This document shows positions 1 to 7,691 of a DNA stretch of 41,712 nt, piece by piece. Under the pieces are notes generated by a model, which was not told the origin of the DNA, ran no database searches, and saw nothing but the letters and a program-made list of their open reading frames with translations. Numbering within the stretch: position 1 is the first letter of the stretch; the number at the start of each line of letters is the position of its first letter. The position numbers and the translations under genes are program-made. Source of the stretch: an uncultured Collinsella sp. (GTDB taxonomy: Bacteria; Actinomycetota; Coriobacteriia; Coriobacteriales; Coriobacteriaceae); contig UQLC01000017.1 in assembly GCA_900541795.1 (NCBI GenBank), positions 1-41,712 of the forward strand. The letters run 5' to 3'.

Positions 1-23
1 GGCCTCGCGGCCTCCCCCTTTTT
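1..23 (+). terminator. Right arm of a truncated terminator from an upstream gene
   Basis: The window opens with a GC-rich stretch ending in CCTCCCCCTTTTTG. This looks like the right arm and U-tract of a rho-independent terminator whose left arm lies outside the window. It cannot be confirmed without the upstream bases. Confidence 0.35.
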
Positions 24-90
24 GCGTTATATACACGTTGTACTTTGGGACCTAGTTCCCCCGTATGCGCTCTTACTGTTTGGCTGTATT

Positions 91-121
91 TTGAGTCCTT
101 CTAGTGTATTTGAGCGATAAT
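91..121 (+). promoter_or_regulatory. Candidate promoter for coaE
   Basis: TTGAGT at 91-96 and GATAAT at 116-121 are separated by 19 bases, about 28 bases before the coaE start. The spacing is long but both boxes are close to the sigma-70-type consensus. The rest of bases 24-149 shows no gene. Confidence 0.35.
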
Positions 122-149
122 TACTCGCATTGGCGTTAGGGAGGGCTTG

Positions 150-791
150 ATGTTTACCGTATTTGTCTTGGGCAATATTGCTTCGGGTAAGTCGACTGCC
201 TGCCGCTATTTCGAATCTCGTGGCGCTATGCTAATCGATTTGGATGAGCTTGCAAAATCGCTGTATGTGCCGGGCTCTGATATCGTCAATGCTCTCGCGG
301 ATGAATTCGGTTGGGACATTTTGGATGAGGATGGCGGCATTCGCCGCAACATCCTCGCTTCTCGAGCTTTTGCTTCTCCTGATTCGGTCGCACGGCTCAA
401 TGGCATTGTGCATCCCGTTCTCATTGAACAGCTTTCGCTTAGGATTCTCGATCCGGTTTGTTGTACGGTTTCGTCTCCCCGTTATCCCTTTGCGGTGGTC
501 GAGGTTTCTGCTCCGACTGGTTTTGAGGATGCATTTGGCTTGGCTGATGAAATTTTGGTCATCAGCGCCCCTTTGTCAGTTCGTCGCGAGCGCGCTATTC
601 AACGTGGCATGGAGCCATCTGATTTCGATGCCCGTTCTGCTTGTCAGCCCGATGAGTCTGCGCTGTGCAATCTCGCTACTACGGTGATTGATAATGCCGC
701 AGGCGATAATTCGCTCTTTGAGCAGCTTGACTCATGGCTTGCATGCCACGGGTTTATAGATACTCCGGATAAGGAGGAGGCCGATGCCTAA
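150..791 (+). CDS. coaE: Dephospho-CoA kinase
   Basis: Last step of coenzyme A synthesis: phosphorylation of the ribose 3'-OH of dephospho-CoA in the cytoplasm. The protein is 213 aa, normal for the family. A P-loop GNIASGKST lies at residues 8-16, followed by the family-typical LIDLDELAKSLYVPGS segment and an Arg-rich lid region (SVRRERAIQRG). A TTG codon at 147 is in frame, but the AGGGAGGG ribosome site at 138-145 leaves only one base before it and four before the ATG at 150, so 150 is preferred. The 3' end overlaps the next gene by 8 bases, implying coupled translation. Codon choice is more AT-ending than in the nan or glycolytic genes, consistent with low expression. Confidence 0.9.
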   Translation: MFTVFVLGNIASGKSTACRYFESRGAMLIDLDELAKSLYVPGSDIVNALADEFGWDILDEDGGIRRNILASRAFASPDSVARLNGIVHPVLIEQLSLRILDPVCCTVSSPRYPFAVVEVSAPTGFEDAFGLADEILVISAPLSVRRERAIQRGMEPSDFDARSACQPDESALCNLATTVIDNAAGDNSLFEQLDSWLACHGFIDTPDKEEADA

Positions 792-1365
792 GGCACGTTT
801 CTTTACGTGGTATCGCGTGGCGCCACTTGCCGTTGTGTTCGTCTTCGGCCTTATTTCGCTCGTCTACTCGTGTGCCCCTGCCGCTTTCTTTAAGCCGCTG
901 TATCCGATTGACTACGAGGCGTACGTAAAGCAATCGAGCATTTCGCACAATCTTGATCCGTATCTGGTGTGTGCCGTCATAAAGTCGGAATCGAATTGGG
1001 ATCCCGAGGCCGAGTCGAATCAAGGCGCACAGGGCTTGATGCAGCTGATGCCCGAGACTGCCCAGGATATGATCGCCAAGGGCCTTGTCGACGGTGGCGA
1101 GTATTCGGCCGACAACCTTAACGATCCGGCTACGAATATCGAGTTTGGCTGTGCGTATCTCTCGTATCTTCTAGCGTATTTTAACGGGTCGACTGACAGT
1201 GCCATTGCCGCCTATAACGCCGGCATGGGCAATGTCGACGGATGGGCGCAGCAGAGTACGTCGCTTCATAATGCAATCACCTTTCCCGAGACGCAGGCGT
1301 ATCTGATTCGTGTCAATAATGCCTGGGTTCGCTACAAGACCCTCTATCCCGATCGGTTCGTATAG
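784..1365 (+). CDS. Membrane-anchored lytic transglycosylase (SLT domain)
   Basis: A 193-aa protein that should cleave the MurNAc-GlcNAc bond of peptidoglycan outside the membrane. One hydrophobic segment at residues 12-29 acts as signal anchor. The SLT domain follows: KSESNWDPEA with the likely catalytic Glu69, the GAQGLMQLMPETA motif, and AAYNAGMGNVDGW near the C-terminus. These are the standard motifs of family 1 transglycosylases. The ATG overlaps the coaE end by 8 bases, and GGAGG is present just upstream inside coaE. Coaster genes coaE and uvrB are housekeeping, so its place here gives no specific role. It lacks extra peptidoglycan-binding domains. Confidence 0.88.
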   Translation: MPKARFFTWYRVAPLAVVFVFGLISLVYSCAPAAFFKPLYPIDYEAYVKQSSISHNLDPYLVCAVIKSESNWDPEAESNQGAQGLMQLMPETAQDMIAKGLVDGGEYSADNLNDPATNIEFGCAYLSYLLAYFNGSTDSAIAAYNAGMGNVDGWAQQSTSLHNAITFPETQAYLIRVNNAWVRYKTLYPDRFV

Positions 1366-1385
1366 GACTATGCCTGCCGCCTGCG

Positions 1386-1391
1386 TATACT
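1386..1391 (+). promoter_or_regulatory. Candidate -10 box for uvrB
   Basis: TATACT at 1386-1391 lies 25 bases before the uvrB start, in the 51-base gap after the transglycosylase gene. No convincing -35 box and no LexA-type palindrome was seen here. Confidence 0.3.
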
Positions 1392-1416
1392 GCAGATATA
1401 TGAGTTAGGAGTATCC

Positions 1417-3657
1417 ATGGCGGAATTTGAAGTAGAACGCGTTGGTGGTGAACTTAAGCGCTTTGGCGTTGAAGGCTCTGACGTGCCGTTTAAGGTCGTG
1501 TCTCCCTATGAGCCTGCCGGTTCCCAGCCTAAGGCCATTGAGTCGCTTGTGCAGGGCGTGAGGGACGGAGACCGCTATCAGGTTTTGTTGGGCGTGACTG
1601 GTTCGGGCAAGACCTTCACGATGGCAAAGACTATTGAGGCCCTGGGAAAGCCGACGCTGGTCATGGCTCCGAATAAAACGCTCGCCGCTCAGCTTGCGAG
1701 CGAGCTCAAAGAGTTCTTTCCCAACAACGCTGTGGTCTACTTCGTCTCGTACTACGACTACTATCAGCCCGAGGCGTATGTGCCGCAAAGCGATACATAT
1801 ATCGAGAAAGACTCCTCGATTAACGAAGAGGTTGAGATGCTGCGACATCAGGCGACCGCATCGCTGCTCTCTCGACGCGATGTGATCGTTGTCGCATCGG
1901 TCTCGTGTATCTATGGCATTGGCTCTCCTGAGGACTATGCGGGTCTGGCTCCAAACGTCGACAAGAAGGTGCCGCTCGAGCGCGATGACTTTATCCATGC
2001 ACTTATCGACATTCAATATGATCGCAATGACTATGACCTTGCACGCGGCACGTTCCGCGTGCGCGGCGATGTTGTCGACGTGTATCCGCCTTATGCCGAG
2101 CATCCGTTGCGGTTTGAGTTCTTTGGCGACGAGGTCGAGCTGATTGCCGAGATCGATGAGGTCACCGGTGAAATGCTTCGTGAGTACGAGGCCATCCCCG
2201 TATGGCCGGCATCACACTATGTGACCGAGAAGCCGAAGGTCAAGGCGGCTCTGAAATCGATCAGCGAAGAGTGCGAGAAGCGCGTTGCGGAGCTCAAGGC
2301 GACCGACAAGTTGCTCGAGGCGCAACGTCTGCAGCAGCGCACCGATTATGATCTTGAGATGCTCGAGACGATGGGCTTTTGCAACGGCATCGAGAACTAC
2401 TCGCGTCATCTGGACGGTCGCAAGCCGGGTGAGCCGCCGTTTACCCTAATCGATTACTTTCCTAAGGATATGCTCTGCATCATCGATGAGAGCCATGTGA
2501 CGGTGCCGCAGATTCGCGGTATGCACGAAGGTGACCGCTCGCGTAAGGTGACGCTGGTGGAACACGGTTTTCGCCTGCCCTCGGCGCTCGATAACCGCCC
2601 GCTTCGTTTCGATGAGTTTGAGGCGAGGATTCCCCAGTTCATCTACGTTTCGGCAACACCGGGTGACTATGAGCTGCGGGTTAGCCAGAACGACGTTGAG
2701 CAGATTATTCGTCCGACCGGTCTGCTCGATCCCAAGATCGATGTGCGTCCGGTTCGTGGGCAGATTGACGATCTTGAGGACGAGATTCGCGAGCGCGTTG
2801 CCCGCAAGGAGCGCGTGCTGGTGACCACGTTGACCAAGCGCATGGCCGAGGACCTGACCGACCATCTGCTTGATGCGGGCATTAGGGTCAATTACATGCA
2901 CTCTGATACGGCGACAATGGACCGTGTCGAGATCTTGCGAACGCTGCGCGAGGGCAAGATCGATGTTCTCGTTGGCATCAACCTGCTTCGCGAGGGCTTG
3001 GATCTTCCCGAGGTCTCACTGGTGGCAATTCTCGATGCCGATAAGGAAGGCTTCTTGCGCAACCGCCGTTCGCTGATTCAGACGATTGGCCGCGCGGCCC
3101 GTAACGCCGATGGCGAAGTCATCATGTATGCGGACGTTGTGACCGATTCGATGAAAGAGGCCATCGAGGAGACGCAGCGCCGTCGCGAGATTCAGATGGA
3201 ATATAACGAAGAGCATGGCATTGTGCCCAAGACGGTGCGCAAAGCCATCAACGACATCTCAAGTTTTATTGCCGAGGCCGAAAAAACCGTGGGTTCCAAG
3301 GGGCGCTCGAAGGGCGACTCTCTTGGCCATGGCGCATTCTATACGCCCGATGAGTCGGGTGAGGGCGGCGTGCCGGAAACGGTGGCGCCCGAGCAGACGC
3401 TTGCGGAGCAGTTGGAAGAACTGCCGCATGACGAGCTTGTGCGGATCGTCGAAACCATGGAAGAGGACATGCGTAACGCTTCTGCCGCCATGGACTTTGA
3501 GGAGGCGGCGCGCCTGCGCGATGCCGTCGTTCAGATTCGGGCGATGCTCGAGGGTGCGTCTGAGGACGAGACGATCGAGCGCTTACGTTCGCAGGCCCGT
3601 AAGGGTTCCACGTTCGCATCGGGCAGAAAACGCCAGGGTGCACGGTTTAAGAAATAG
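1417..3657 (+). CDS. uvrB: UvrABC excinuclease subunit B
   Basis: Nucleotide excision repair helicase-like subunit that is loaded onto damage by UvrA and recruits UvrC. The Walker A motif GVTGSGKT is at residues 59-66. The beta-hairpin region (YYDYYQPEAYVPQSDTYIEK) that clamps DNA, an IIDESH Walker B box, and the SATPGDYE and QTIGRAARN helicase motifs are all visible. A UVR motif (DFEEAARLRDAV) near the C-terminus binds UvrC. At 746 aa it is longer than the usual roughly 670 aa: about 25 extra N-terminal residues, an acidic/Gly-rich linker before the UVR motif, and a basic tail. TTAGGAG at 1405-1411 supports the ATG at 1417. It is probably monocistronic, with a hairpin just after the stop. 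Confidence 0.97.
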   Translation: MAEFEVERVGGELKRFGVEGSDVPFKVVSPYEPAGSQPKAIESLVQGVRDGDRYQVLLGVTGSGKTFTMAKTIEALGKPTLVMAPNKTLAAQLASELKEFFPNNAVVYFVSYYDYYQPEAYVPQSDTYIEKDSSINEEVEMLRHQATASLLSRRDVIVVASVSCIYGIGSPEDYAGLAPNVDKKVPLERDDFIHALIDIQYDRNDYDLARGTFRVRGDVVDVYPPYAEHPLRFEFFGDEVELIAEIDEVTGEMLREYEAIPVWPASHYVTEKPKVKAALKSISEECEKRVAELKATDKLLEAQRLQQRTDYDLEMLETMGFCNGIENYSRHLDGRKPGEPPFTLIDYFPKDMLCIIDESHVTVPQIRGMHEGDRSRKVTLVEHGFRLPSALDNRPLRFDEFEARIPQFIYVSATPGDYELRVSQNDVEQIIRPTGLLDPKIDVRPVRGQIDDLEDEIRERVARKERVLVTTLTKRMAEDLTDHLLDAGIRVNYMHSDTATMDRVEILRTLREGKIDVLVGINLLREGLDLPEVSLVAILDADKEGFLRNRRSLIQTIGRAARNADGEVIMYADVVTDSMKEAIEETQRRREIQMEYNEEHGIVPKTVRKAINDISSFIAEAEKTVGSKGRSKGDSLGHGAFYTPDESGEGGVPETVAPEQTLAEQLEELPHDELVRIVETMEEDMRNASAAMDFEEAARLRDAVVQIRAMLEGASEDETIERLRSQARKGSTFASGRKRQGARFKK

Positions 3658-3662
3658 CGAAC

Positions 3663-3700
3663 AGGCCCCGAGTTCCCTGTGGAGCTCGGGGCCTATGTCT
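3663..3700. terminator. Hairpin between convergent genes
   Basis: AGGCCCCGAG (3663-3672) pairs perfectly with CTCGGGGCCT (3685-3694) and is followed by ATGTCTTTTG. It lies between uvrB and the convergent flavoprotein gene, so it may serve both strands. The U-tract is modest. Confidence 0.65.
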
Positions 3701-3722
3701 TTTGCGCGCTGGAATTCGTGCG

Positions 3723-5363
3723 TTAGAGGTCTGCGATCAGGGCTTCAGCACAACGGATGCCGTCGGTGGCCGCGCTCATGATGCCGCCAGCATATCCAGC
3801 TCCCTCACCACAAGGGTAGAGGCCCGGGGTCGACACGGCATGGCACGTTCGGTCTCGGGTGACAGTGACAGGTGAGCTCGAACGAGTCTCCACGCCGGTA
3901 AGAACGGCATCGGGACGGTCGTAGCCTCGTAGCTTTTTTCCGAGTAGGGGAAGTCCCAGGCGGAGCGACTCGACGATATGCTGCGGTAGGGCTTCGTCAA
4001 TTGCCGTCCAGGTCACACCGAGCGGATAGGTGGGCTTTACCTTTCCGGGCGCCTTGCTGGCGCGTCCTGCGAGGAAATCTCCGACGAGTTGTGCCGGTGC
4101 GTTCCAGTTGGAACCGCCCAGGCGATAGGCGGCCGCCTCGCAGGCACGCTGGAGCTCGATGCCGGCGAGCGGGTCATCGTTGGGAAGGTCCTCAGGCGTG
4201 ACGTTAACGAGCAGGGCGGCATTTGCGTTGCGTCCGTCGCGGGCATTGAGACTAGCCCCGTTGACGCACAGATGGCACGGTTCTGAAGAGGCGGCAACAA
4301 CCTGTCCGCCGGGGCACATGCAAAACGAGAACACGCTGCGGCCGTTGGGAAGATGGGCAACAAGTTTGTAGGGGGCCGCCCCGAGCGCTGGATGTCCCGC
4401 CGAGGCTCCATATTGGGCTCTGTCGATGTCGCGTTGCGGATGCTCGATGCGAACGCCCATGGCAAAGGTCTTTTGTGCGAGGGCCACGTTGTGGTCCTTA
4501 AGGAGCTCAAAAATATCGCGAGCAGAATGCCCGCAGGCGAGGATGAGGTGCTTTGTCTCGATTGGCTCGTAAGCGGCGTCTTGGGACGATTGGACATCAA
4601 TACCGGTGATGGCGCCAGACGCGTCGATGCGAATGTCGACGAGCTTCGTTCGATAACGGACGACACCTCCGAGCTGCTCGATGCGCTGGGATATAGCGGT
4701 GACAACCTTGGGAAGGATGTCGGAGCCAATGTGCGGCTTGGCATCCCACAGAATATCGCGGGGCGCACCCGCCTCGACGAAGGTTTCGAGGATAAGGCGA
4801 TGGGCGGGATTTTTTGTTCCCGTATTGAGCTTGCCGTCCGAGAAGGTCCCCGCGCCGCCCAGACCAAACTGAATATTGCTCTCGGGGTCGAGGATGCGCT
4901 CCTTTAGAAAGAGGTCGATCGTCTGCGAGCGGCGAAATGCCGGGTCGCCGCGCTCGATAAGCAAGGGCTTAAGACCTGCTTTGGCGAGCGTGAGCGCAGC
5001 GAAAAGGCCGGCGCATCCGGCGCCGACAACGACAGGGCGTTCTTGAGGTGCGTCGGAGACGGGGGAGGGGAATGAAGGCTCATCGTCTTCTATCGCGCGT
5101 ACGCGCGAGCGGTCACGCTCGGCAACGCTGTCGACCGCTTCTCGCTCGAGGTGGGGACTAGTCAGCTCAACACGAAAGCTCAGGATAAAATGGACGTCTC
5201 GTTTTTTGCGAGCGTCGATTGACTTGCGGTGGAGTTCGATGGACTTGATCTCGGAGTCCTTGCAACGTAGGATGCGCTTGGCGACTCGCTTGCCAACAAT
5301 GAGGCAGGTATTTTCATCGCCGGCTTCATCGAGCGACGCGTTGACTTGGGTGATTTCGATCAT
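3723..5363 (-). CDS. FAD-dependent dehydrogenase (COG2509-like flavoprotein)
   Basis: A 546-aa flavoprotein of unknown substrate. The N-terminal 80 residues form the small domain typical of this family (IDARKKRDVHFILSFRVEL). Next comes the FAD-binding beta-alpha-beta motif VVVGAGCAGLFAALTLAKAG with a following acidic IERGD. The C-terminus carries the GLYPCGEGAGYAGGIMSAA motif that contacts FAD. The reading frame is open back to 5486, but the ATG at 5363 has a clear AAGGAG just upstream, while the longer version would run into the neighbouring gene's terminator and coding sequence, so 5363 is used. The convergent hairpin after uvrB probably ends its transcript. Function cannot be assigned beyond redox enzyme; no membrane segment or signal peptide is seen. 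Confidence 0.85.
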   Translation of the reverse strand: MIEITQVNASLDEAGDENTCLIVGKRVAKRILRCKDSEIKSIELHRKSIDARKKRDVHFILSFRVELTSPHLEREAVDSVAERDRSRVRAIEDDEPSFPSPVSDAPQERPVVVGAGCAGLFAALTLAKAGLKPLLIERGDPAFRRSQTIDLFLKERILDPESNIQFGLGGAGTFSDGKLNTGTKNPAHRLILETFVEAGAPRDILWDAKPHIGSDILPKVVTAISQRIEQLGGVVRYRTKLVDIRIDASGAITGIDVQSSQDAAYEPIETKHLILACGHSARDIFELLKDHNVALAQKTFAMGVRIEHPQRDIDRAQYGASAGHPALGAAPYKLVAHLPNGRSVFSFCMCPGGQVVAASSEPCHLCVNGASLNARDGRNANAALLVNVTPEDLPNDDPLAGIELQRACEAAAYRLGGSNWNAPAQLVGDFLAGRASKAPGKVKPTYPLGVTWTAIDEALPQHIVESLRLGLPLLGKKLRGYDRPDAVLTGVETRSSSPVTVTRDRTCHAVSTPGLYPCGEGAGYAGGIMSAATDGIRCAEALIADL

Positions 5364-5382
5364 CGAGGTCTCCTTAGAGGCA

Positions 5383-5413
5383 AGAAAGAGGCCGTCCGGT
5401 ATCCCAGACGGCC
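5383..5413 (-). terminator. Terminator after the HI0933-like flavoprotein gene
   Basis: Read on the minus strand, GGCCGTC (5413-5407) pairs with GACGGCC (5396-5390) and is followed by TCTTTCTT. It lies between the two minus-strand flavoprotein genes and so separates the downstream gene from the mrp pair, or attenuates read-through. Confidence 0.6.
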
Positions 5414-5443
5414 CGAATGCGTTTTTGATTATAGACTGCGCGG

Positions 5444-6715
5444 CTACAGGCTGCTTGCAGCGCGAATGCCCGAGAGCCAGGCCCACGCAAGGTTAAAGCC
5501 TCCGCAATCGGCGTCGATGTCGAGCGCTTCGCCGCAGACGTAAAGCGGGGCGTCGACAACGCTGCGCGCGCGTAGACTGGGTGTTGAGATGCTCTCGACA
5601 GATACGCCACCACGCGTGACCTGCGCCGAGCGCTCCTCGGCTGTTCCCTCGACGAGCAACTTAAAGTGCTTGAGGATCGAGACCAGGTGGATGACATCGT
5701 TGGAGCCTGGATGGCACTGCTCGAACGCTGTACAGACGACGCGGGAGAGTTGCGGGGCGAGCATGCCGTCGAGCCAACGGGGATCGCGGGGCGAAAAGCC
5801 GCCGAGCAGCTCAACGCGCCGGTTGAGCATATCGAGCAGCTCGTCTTTGGAGAGGTCGGGGAAAACGTCGAGCAGGATCGTATCGCCGCGCTGGATACGA
5901 CGGGAGAGGTTGAAGACAGCGACGCCCGAGATGCCGAAGGCTCGAAACAGTACTTCACCGTCTTCGTGCCAGAGCTCACTATGGTTACGGGTGAGCGTCA
6001 AGCGGGCGCGGACGCGCAGACCATCCAACGTCTTGAGTGCCGCCCGATCGCCAACGACCGTTGCCGATACGGGGCAGAGGATGGGGCGCAGCGAAGTGAG
6101 GGGGAGGCTAAACGTATCGGCGATACCGGTGGGGTTGCCGCCCGTGGCGATAATTACGGCATGTGCCTGCAGGGCCTCGTTCTTGCGAGGGACATCGGCG
6201 AGCGTTTTCCGAAGCGAGCGGAGCTCCGATTTTCGGTCGTCGTGCTTTTTTGCCTTGAGCGCCCGCGCTGGACGGTCTATTTGGAGTGCCCAGCCTTCGG
6301 AAACTTTGTGCGCCGAGGCAACGTTGGCTCCGCAGATTAAGGTGATACCTAGGCGGTTGCAAACGTTGAGAAGCGCGTCGCGCACCGATTCGGCGCGAAG
6401 GGAGCGCGGGTACAGCCGGCCTTCCTCGGAGGTTGTCATGATGCCCAGCGAGGAGAAGAAACCCATAAGCTCTTGTTCGGGCTGGGGGCCCATGACGGAT
6501 TCGACGAATGCGGGGTGGTTATACCGCTGAGGATCAATCGATTCGTTGGAGAGGTTGCAGCGGCCGTTACCGGTCGCAAGGAGCTTAAGGCCGCAGGCGA
6601 CATCGCGCTCAACGATGCAGACGCTTTTGCCAGCACGTGCGGCCGTAATGGCGGCGGCGAGGCCTGAAGCCCCGCCGCCGATTACCAGGACGTCATAGAA
6701 GGCGCTCGTGTTCAC
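5444..6715 (-). CDS. NAD(P)/FAD-dependent oxidoreductase, HI0933/BaiN family
   Basis: A 423-aa flavoprotein of the HI0933-like family (which includes proteins annotated as BaiN, RdsA or aminoacetone oxidase). The FAD motif VIGGGASGLAAAITAARAG is at residues 11-29. The family hallmark LLATGNGRCNLSN follows near residues 45-58, and the C-terminal YVCGEALDIDADCGGFNLAWAWLSG motif is intact. The start is GTG at 6715, immediately after the TAA of mrp with no gap, so translation is coupled. One member, BaiN of a bile-acid-converting Clostridium, has been proposed to reduce bile acid intermediates. That activity cannot be inferred here from sequence alone, and the true substrate is unknown. Confidence 0.85.
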   Translation of the reverse strand: MNTSAFYDVLVIGGGASGLAAAITAARAGKSVCIVERDVACGLKLLATGNGRCNLSNESIDPQRYNHPAFVESVMGPQPEQELMGFFSSLGIMTTSEEGRLYPRSLRAESVRDALLNVCNRLGITLICGANVASAHKVSEGWALQIDRPARALKAKKHDDRKSELRSLRKTLADVPRKNEALQAHAVIIATGGNPTGIADTFSLPLTSLRPILCPVSATVVGDRAALKTLDGLRVRARLTLTRNHSELWHEDGEVLFRAFGISGVAVFNLSRRIQRGDTILLDVFPDLSKDELLDMLNRRVELLGGFSPRDPRWLDGMLAPQLSRVVCTAFEQCHPGSNDVIHLVSILKHFKLLVEGTAEERSAQVTRGGVSVESISTPSLRARSVVDAPLYVCGEALDIDADCGGFNLAWAWLSGIRAASSL

Positions 6716-7546
6716 TTAGGCCTCGTCGGTCTCGTGCGGGGTAATGGCCTCGACGGCAGAGACTGCCTTGGGCAACATGCCATCGGGCAGCGCGGTCTCG
6801 ACCTCGCCCTTATCGCAGGCCTCGGCGAGTGACGGATTGATGGGAAGCGTGCCCAGGATGTCGAGGTTATAGCGCTCTGCGACCTCGGGGAGCTTGCTCT
6901 TGCCAAAGACCTCGATCTTCTTGCCGCAGTCGGGGCACTCAATATAGCTCATGTTCTCGACGATGCCCAGAATGGGGACGTTCATCTTCTCGGCCATGTT
7001 GACCGCCTTGGCGACGATCATCGAGACCAGATCCTGCGGGCTCGTGACGATGACGATGCCGTCGACGGGCAGTGACTGGAAGACGGTGAGTGCGACGTCG
7101 CCTGTTCCCGGAGGCATGTCGACCAGCAGGTAGTCGATGGGGCCCCACGAGGTCTCGCTCCAGAACTGCCTGATGGCGCCTGCGATGACCGGACCGCGCC
7201 AAAGGACGGGGTCGGTCTCGTTTTGGAGCAGAAGGTTGGAGCTCATGACCTTGACGCCGTGCTCGGAGATTTCAGGCAGCATGAGGTTGCCAAGGGCATG
7301 GACGTGGCGTCCGCTCATACCGAACATCTTGGGGATAGAGGGACCGGTGATGTCGGCATCGAGGACGCCGACCTTGTGGCCGTGACGGGCAAGCTCGGTG
7401 GCGATGGCACCGGTGACAAACGACTTGCCGACACCGCCCTTGCCGGAAAGCACGGCGATGACGCGTTTGACCTCGGACAGCGTATTCTCCTCAAATTGCG
7501 ACGGCGACGTTTGTCCGCCGGCGGCCTGTGCGTGCTCGCAACCCAT
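6716..7546 (-). CDS. mrp: Mrp/NBP35-type P-loop ATPase, Fe-S cluster carrier
   Basis: A 276-aa cytosolic ATPase of the ApbC/Mrp/NBP35 family that is thought to carry and transfer [4Fe-4S] clusters. The deviant Walker A motif SGKGGVGKS is at residues 34-42, the Walker B region is LLVDMPPGTGD, and the cluster-binding CPDC (Cys204, Cys207) sits after VENMSYIE. The short N-terminus contains a Cys and a His but no MIP18-like domain. The frame is open to 7603, but the ATG at 7546 is preceded by AAAGGAGT at a good distance, so it is used. It is translationally joined to the downstream flavoprotein gene, suggesting a shared redox or Fe-S role (inference). Confidence 0.92.
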   Translation of the reverse strand: MGCEHAQAAGGQTSPSQFEENTLSEVKRVIAVLSGKGGVGKSFVTGAIATELARHGHKVGVLDADITGPSIPKMFGMSGRHVHALGNLMLPEISEHGVKVMSSNLLLQNETDPVLWRGPVIAGAIRQFWSETSWGPIDYLLVDMPPGTGDVALTVFQSLPVDGIVIVTSPQDLVSMIVAKAVNMAEKMNVPILGIVENMSYIECPDCGKKIEVFGKSKLPEVAERYNLDILGTLPINPSLAEACDKGEVETALPDGMLPKAVSAVEAITPHETDEA

Positions 7547-7601
7547 GTATGACTCCTTTGTATATGTTGGGGCCGGGGCCCCGTGATGTGACACGAGCGT
7601 C

Positions 7602-7630
7602 ATTGTACCCTCGTTTGCGAGCGGGAGTCA
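7602..7630 (-). promoter_or_regulatory. Candidate promoter for the mrp-flavoprotein pair
   Basis: On the minus strand, TGACTC (7630-7625) and TACAAT (7607-7602) are separated by 17 bases, about 56 bases before the mrp start. A GGGGCCCCGGCCCC palindrome at 7569-7582 would lie in the leader. Confidence 0.4.
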
Positions 7631-7691
7631 TTTACGATGCATTTGGGCCGAGCGTGCTTGCAATACGATGGGTCCAAGCGAATGGGCGGGC

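Noticed and set aside
5364..5486. Longer N-terminus for the COG2509-like flavoprotein
   Set aside because: The extension overlaps the neighbour's terminator and coding sequence, while the ATG at 5363 has a strong ribosome site and the family-typical N-terminus.
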